Assembly (NCBI RefSeq): GCF_020283565.1
Contig: NC_060060.1
Location: forward strand, 66,511,257 to 66,575,256
Direction of reading: 5' to 3'
Length of the DNA stretch: 64,000 bases
Origin: Trifolium pratense
Lineage: Eukaryota > Streptophyta > Magnoliopsida > Fabales > Fabaceae
Below the pieces are notes generated by a model that had not been told where the DNA came from, did no database searches, and worked only from the letters and a program-made list of their open reading frames with translations. How positions within the stretch are numbered: the stretch's first letter is position 1; every line of letters starts with the position of its first letter. The position numbers and the translations under genes were made by a program. Positions 58,041 through 64,000 of the stretch are shown here, piece after piece.

Positions 58041-60171
58041 TTTTTGTTTCTTAGACACAAATTGTGTAAAGAAATTAATGTGATATTATTAATATATGTT
58101 CGACTTTGCTTTTTGTAGCAACTATGTTGTTGCAAGGTTGGAGAAGAAGATGGTAGTGTCTTTTTGTAGTTTGGTAGTGTTGTTGTTTAATCAGCTAACA
58201 TTTCTTTGAGTTTAAGGGATAAACTAGCTGGGATTTTATACTCCAGACAAATTAGTCTATGACAAATTTAGCTAAATTGGCAGAGACATCTGCTATATAT
58301 CATATGTAAGAATTGGGTTCAAATGCAGACACATAGATTAATTTGCTATCGTCACATGAGCTTAGCTCGTGTTTGAATCTCGATCATCTTATTTATCCAT
58401 CTTAAGTGAAATTTTTAACTACTAAATTATTTGAAAAAAAAATTAATTTGTTATCATTATTTTTTGTTGTAGACCAAATTGAGTCATGAAATATTTTTGA
58501 GGACTAAATTGGGTCTTTGGTCTCTTTTTATAATTATTCTATGGATTTTCATTTTTGACATTATTTGAAAAGAAAATGAAGAAATTGAAAGAGGTGTGAA
58601 AATGTGTGGAAGAGAGAAAAATTGATAATCGTAGTGGGAATGGGTATTTGATGAGATTAGAGTATTGGTAATTACCGTTTTAACAGCTAATTGACAATTG
58701 GAGAAAGAAAGGTGATTAATGAAAATGATGGATTATTCTAAGGTCAAATAGAGGTCAAGGGTATGAGCGTGTATTTTAATTTGTTTCCATCATGGAGTTT
58801 TATTTTTCATGTTTTCTTGTAATTTCAAATGAAAGTAAAAGGGCAATTTAGGAAAGTACAAGTGATTTTCCAACAAAATTAACCTAAATTGCCAAATGAA
58901 TGGTTGAATTTTCTTTTTCTAAATAGAAATGATGTATAATTTACATGACAACATAGAGATAGAGAAATTAATTAGATGTCTTCTTTTCCCTTTTCTTATA
59001 CAAACCTAGCATTGGAACTTTTTGTTTGTCTTCTCTTTTTTTCCATTTTGTTTTCTTGCTATAATTTGTATATCTCACCATAGTTGTACTTTGCTCGTAT
59101 ACTTTTATTTAATTCCACAATAATGGAAATTCTCTTTTATTTTTTCTCAGTCAAATTTCCTTCTTTATTTTGTTTTTCATAAATCGTAATATTTTCTAAA
59201 ATATTGAGAAATATAACTTTAAAATTGAATTTATTAGTAAAAAAATAGATCTTTAATTTGGAGGTTACAATTCTTTTAAAAAGTTAAAATCTTATTTTAA
59301 AAATAAATTGGGAGAAATATTGCTAGATCAAATGGTGAAAAATAGTAAGAGTCAAAATCTTGTAAATCATATATAGCATTTCAATACCTAAACGGGTGTA
59401 TGTCTAGTCTCTGTCTATTTTCTATATTTGGCTAAATTGTTTGGTAAGAAACCTACCAATTATTTGATTTTTTTTTTTGACACACACAATTATTTGAATA
59501 TTTAATCTTTTCTACTGTATGAATATTGGACACTATTTCACAGTTCACACTGTTGGTAGTTCAAATGTCTTGCTATACATTTTTTAGTACCAACGAATCT
59601 ACTGCTACTCTGGTTTTAAATATAAAAAAATTGTTCATAAAAGTTAATGCATTTTGTTAAAAATTTAGAACAAATACATAGTTTTATTAATTCAACTTTT
59701 TCTTATATTTAGGATAATAAATGATAGTAGTAGTATTTTTTGACTGAATTAAATATAGTAGTATTTATTTAGTCAAAAAAAATAATAGTATTTAATAAAA
59801 AATTGAGTTATATATTTTTTATATGGTACAAACTTATATTTAATAATTTCTTGTTTTTTGACCAAAATATTTAATAATTTTATATAAAAAAATTGACCAA
59901 TTCAATAATTAGAATATTCCTTTTCAAGTTGATTCAATTTTATTTTTTTATATACAGTTGACTCAAAAGTTAATTTATATTTGACTGCATCACTTCAACA
60001 AATAAATATAACTTGTATTTACTATTAAAAATATATCTCTAATGTCTAAATTTTGTGCCAAAGAAAAGTAAATGTCTAAATCTTCTAAAATTATATATTT
60101 ATCACCATAAAGATGATATATTGCATTTTTTCTTTGTGATACATTGCATTTATAATCATAATAAGAATATA
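58041..60171. other. IRX14 upstream region and intergenic DNA
   Basis: Likely holds the IRX14 promoter in the first few hundred bases. A decayed SINE lies at 58353-58440. Further right the sequence is very AT-rich with no gene. Confidence 0.5.
58353..58440 (+). repeat. Decayed SINE fragment
   Basis: CACATGAGCTTAGCTCGTG, then GTTTGAATCTCGATCATC, CATCTTAAGTGAAATTTTTA and ACTACTAAATTATTTG with an A-run, matching head and tail of the 32853-32981 family with the middle deleted. Confidence 0.55.
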
Positions 60172-60578
60172 GGGGCTTTGTCTAACATGCACCACTTGAT
60201 TAAGTGGTGCATGGTGCACAAGTGTTTGATATTTTTATAACGAATACGAATTTTACAAAATTCACCGTTGAATAGAAAGTTTATATTGTTTAGATCATCC
60301 ATAAAATTTTTTAATTTTTTTGAAAATCATTTGATATGTTATTGAGACCCATCAAGATTAACGGTATTGAATAAAAATCCATAAACCGCTAATTTTGACG
60401 GGTCTCAATAACATATCAAATAATTTTTAATTTTTTTTAAAAAATTTATGAATGATCTATACGATATAAACTTTCTATCCGACGGTAAATTTTGTAAAAT
60501 TTGTATTCGTTATAAAAATATCAAACACTTGTGCACCATGCACCACTTAATCAAGTGGTGCATGTTAGACAAAGCCCC
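60172..60578. mobile_element. Foldback element, 407 bp, arms about 190 bp
   Basis: GGGGCTTTGTCTAACATGC at the left and its exact inverse at the right. Arms stay paired for about 190 bp each, so nearly the whole element is one hairpin. Each arm also contains a self-palindrome CACCACTTGATTAAGTGGTG (one base differs on the right). TA borders both ends, but I see no longer target duplication. Non-coding. Confidence 0.82.
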
Positions 60579-62450
60579 TATGGCATAGTGTTTTCGATAA
60601 CTTGTGCATGGTGCACAACTTAACTCACTTGTGCACCTTAAACTTTGCCATAATATAGGTCCATGTTCTTCCTTATATCGTCAACTCCAACAAGTGACAA
60701 TTTTCAAACATCATATTATGATTTATTATTTGCTTTTTTGCTAAAGTAACTTTAATGTCAAATGTCAATTTCTTAATGAGAGTGACACTAGCTAGTATAT
60801 ATCCCTTAGTCTTTAATGGCAGGTTTTACTCATGCATCACCAGCTACAATTTTTGGTACAATATTGATTCACATTGCTGCAAATAACAAGAGAGTTTATA
60901 TCCTATACATTGCTAAAATAAGAAAACAAAGACCAACAATAATTTTCATGACATTGTAACACCAACACCAACCGTATGATATTATTAGGTAGCAACATAA
61001 AAAGTTGTTGGTGCATTGCTTCATTTACAAATCATCTCAATACATTCAAACCAAATGATCAAGTACTTAATAATTAGTTCCTTTAGAATGTGGCTAACTT
61101 ATTAATTTACACAATTCTTCGCTTATGAATTCCTCCAACTTATCTTTTAAAAGTAAAAGGAATGTTGAGTTGCTCACAATCAAGTATTTTGATGATGTGG
61201 CACTCTACAAGAAAAGTTTACAATCTCTATTAAAAAACTTTTTCATCATCTCCTTTAATTAAATCATTTTAATTTTAATTATCAATATATCAAATTATCA
61301 AGTTTACAATCTCTATTAAAAAACATTTTCATCATCTCCTTTGATTAAATCATTTTAATTTTAATTATCTTTAATTAAATCATTTTAATTTTAATTATAA
61401 TGTAATTGAGAAAAAACTGAATTGCGCCATATTGACATTTTTGCGTCCAACTTTACTAAAAAATTCTCTGATAAAAAAAAAAATCTTCCTTAATTTTTTT
61501 TTTTAATAATATGCAATTTTACTAAAGTTATTGTATAACTATGAATATAATTTTATATTTGATACCGGACTTTTTACAAAAGAGAATTGATAAATACGAG
61601 AACAATAACATGTTTATTATTGGTCCATAGAAGAAAAAATAATTGAAATCAGTTATGAGATTTATTTTATGCTTAATTGCAAATAATTGGAAACACCAAT
61701 TAATAGTGTGACTTTTGATTATCTGCAAAAGAAACATCACACTAAAATGAAAAGAATTAAACTTCATGTGTTATTGTTGTTTTTGCATAAAGAGATCTAA
61801 TTTCTTATGCTATAAATTAACATTTGCATAGTTAATTTGTAAAAATATAATGCAATGATAACTAAACACTCATTACAATTAAATCTTATGACCGTTGGAA
61901 TGCTTCTCAATGTAACCATGATCCTTATATAACTAATATCTATTCACATGTATGACATACTTTTTGTTTAGTCATGCTCTCTCATTTTTTGTATTTAAAT
62001 TATTTTGTATGTTTTCTATGTATAGATATTTTAGCAAATTATGTCTATATATATGAATGTTATTCTATTTTCAATATCCATTTTTCATCTTTTTAATGAC
62101 TGAAGTTTAAAGATTGCTTTATGCAATAAATGTGGTCATTGCAGTGTGATGATTGTGGAGCACGTTCATTTGATCGGAAGTTTTCCTTCTATTTAAACCA
62201 TGGATTTGGTATGTTTTGTAAAAAAAAAAATGTATGTCTCAACTACATTTGAAATAATTTGAATGTATATGACCTATGCAAAAATTTAGAAGTTAAAGGT
62301 TATAATTTATTTTACGACATATCTATAAGCGAACTTTAAATTGCTCTTATGTCTCATATTTTCTTATTCTTTTTTGACCAATAATACATCGAAGAGGAAT
62401 TAAATATACTATTTTAATATCTATCATTTAACTATATGATATTATTATAT
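60579..62450. other. Intergenic, no gene seen
   Basis: AT-rich, with an 86 bp tandem repeat at 61214-61399. A TCTATATATATGAATG at 62044 is a possible Helitron 5' end. The reverse frame at 61528-61767 has no domain. Confidence 0.45.
61214..61399. repeat. 86 bp tandem repeat, two and a half copies
   Basis: AAGTTTACAATCTCTATTAA ... CATCATCTCCTTT.ATTAAATC at 61214 and 61300, with a partial third unit (TTTAATTAAATCATTTT) at about 61370. Confidence 0.88.
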
Positions 62451-62857
62451 GAGTCAGGATCCGTTGACACCAACTAGTTTGACACCAAATGTTACACCTC
62501 TCAATAACGTTTTAACCGATATAAATTTTATAAAATCCACCGTTGGATTGAAAGTTTACTTCATATAGATCATTTGTGTAAAATTTCAGACAAATCCAAA
62601 ATCATTTGATATGCTATTGAGACACATAAAGATTAACGGCATTTAAAAAAATACAAAAACCGTTAATTTTGATGTATCTCAATAACATATCAAATGATTT
62701 TGGATTTATTTGAAATTTTACACAAATGATCTATATGATGTAAACTTTCAATCCAACTGTGGATTTTATAAAATTTATATCGGTTAAAACGTTATTGAGA
62801 GGTGTAACATTTGGTGTCAAACTAGTTGGTGTCAACGGATCCTGACTCTTATTATAT
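62442..62857. mobile_element. Foldback MULE-type MITE, 398 bp, 9 bp target duplication
   Basis: The element is 62451-62848, with arms beginning GAGTCAGGATCCGTTGACAC and their inverse, paired for about 190 bp. TTATTATAT flanks both sides (62442-62450, 62849-62857). Inner arm sequence resembles that of 60172-60578. Non-coding. Confidence 0.87.
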
Positions 62858-62911
62858 TTATAACAATTATTATTTTTCATTTATAAAAATATTTTAATTA
62901 TATATTTAATC

Positions 62912-62942
62912 GAACCCGTGCAACGCACGGGTTTACCCCTAG
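62912..62942 (+). mobile_element. Helitron-like 3' terminus
   Basis: Perfect hairpin CCCGTGC-AAC-GCACGGG, 7 bp, then CTAG followed by T (CTAG ends at 62942). This is the canonical Helitron right end and closely resembles that at 21068-21095. The left end is not certain; 62044 is one candidate. Confidence 0.6.
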
Positions 62943-63943
62943 TTATAACTAGTGTCAAACGTTTGCAATAAGTACAAAATTTTGGCACAATTATGAAATT
63001 TTTATTACTATTTTTCGTATGTAACCATAGTAATTACAAAAACATGCAAGAACGTCCATTTGAAATTTTATGACTAAAGAACAAATTTAGCGGTTGGTGA
63101 TAGTAATAATCTGTCCAAATCATGGGTGGCCAGCGCCACTTTTTTTTATGTGCACCGCCACATATATAACTTCAAAACAAAGACAGAAAATATCAATTAA
63201 AAGATTATATGATGTAATATATATGCTAGTATAAAATATAAAGTAGAAAACACGATATATACGTTTATCATTGGTCTCATAACTTGATTGCTACATTCCA
63301 CCGTTAGTGCATATAATTCGTCTAACTGATAAGAGTGCTCCCTTAAATATGTGGCGAGAGTTTCGATTTCTGACTCACGCGTATGGAGAAAATTCAGTTG
63401 GAATGAGAGAATTCATCTGTGTGCCTCATAGGTTTGCCGGCGGAGATTAGTCGTCGTTAACAGTGGTCGAAACTACGTACCAATACTAAGGTCAATTTTC
63501 TCTCAACCTTGCAAATATCTTGTCAGTATGCGGAAGAATTGGTCATCTCAAAGATCACATATAATTGATTTTTTGTGCGAACACATTCAAGTATTTTTTT
63601 TTCTCAGAGTTAGATGTCATAAAAAATCGTGGATCTCAAATTTTTTTTGACCTTTGGTTGCATGTGGAAAATTTTAGTCTGGTTGTTAAGATTTAGATTT
63701 TGGTTTGTTAATGTTATATTGTTGGCTGAAAATTTCATATGTATCTTTATTAAATAGTTAGTTATCTCCATCTCTTATATATTTTAGCGAAGTTTATTCT
63801 ATGGATCTTGCTAAGGAAACTAAGAGTGAAAAATATACATTGAAATAAATAATATTTTGACTTTTAAAAAATTAAATGCACAACAAATATTTCTATATTA
63901 ACTTCCGTCCTAAGGACACATACACATATTAGTTTTTTTCCTT
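62943..63943. other. Intergenic, no gene seen
   Basis: AT-rich with a mixed-composition stretch at 63300-63480 (GAGTTTCGATTTCTGACTCA) that could be a decayed SINE or LTR piece. Confidence 0.4.
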
Positions 63944-64000
63944 TTTTTTTGGTTAAGTAATCTAGTGGCTAGAAAATTCACCTTAAAGATGAATAAGTGG
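63944..64000 (-). repeat. SINE 3' part at the window end
   Basis: On the minus strand it reads CCACTTATTCATC, TTTAAGGTGAATTTTC and TAGCCACTAGATTACTTAACC followed by A-rich sequence, the tail of the 32853-32981 family. The head lies outside the window. Confidence 0.6.

Overview
This is a 64 kb piece of plant nuclear DNA. It is AT-rich, with GT-AG spliced genes, long introns, many small transposons and microsatellites. The proteins are plant-type (R2R3-MYB, PTEN2, IRX14, EB1c, PIP peptide). The repeat families (tRNA-derived SINE heads, foldback elements with 9-10 bp target duplications, copia LTRs with an initiator-Met primer site) look to me like those of temperate legumes of the Medicago/Trifolium group. 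That placement rests on memory, not on a search.

Layout. 1-1494: 5' end of a Ty1-copia element on the minus strand (gag start, primer-binding site, whole 5' LTR). 1495-10105: repeat-rich DNA holding one small gene for a PIP-type secreted peptide (2342-2572, minus), a 378 bp Stowaway-like element and a clean solo LTR (6269-7763) with a 5 bp target duplication. 10106-11152: intronless MYB44/73-type transcription factor (minus). 11153-25826: a gene-poor island of nested foldback elements, two hAT elements, a candidate Helitron, SINEs and one possible three-exon gene remnant (14992-15560).

25827-58040 is the gene-rich part: EB1c microtubule plus-end protein (+), a 74-aa unknown protein (+), an ARF small GTPase (+), a PTEN2-type phosphatase (minus, 12 coding exons plus a 5'-UTR exon), RER1 Golgi retrieval receptor (+), a DUF247 membrane protein (minus), proteasome subunit alpha-4/PAC1 (+, with a 5'-UTR intron) and the xylan glycosyltransferase IRX14 (minus). 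58041-64000 has no gene I can support. It holds two hairpin elements of about 400 bp whose inner arms are related, and a Helitron-like 3' end.

The genes are independent single transcription units, mostly housekeeping: cytoskeleton, vesicle traffic (ARF and RER1), phosphoinositides, proteolysis and cell wall. They do not form a recognisable cluster. The most notable points are a recent 216 bp in-frame tandem duplication in PTEN2, the PIP peptide precursor, and the dense nested transposon record with readable target-site duplications.
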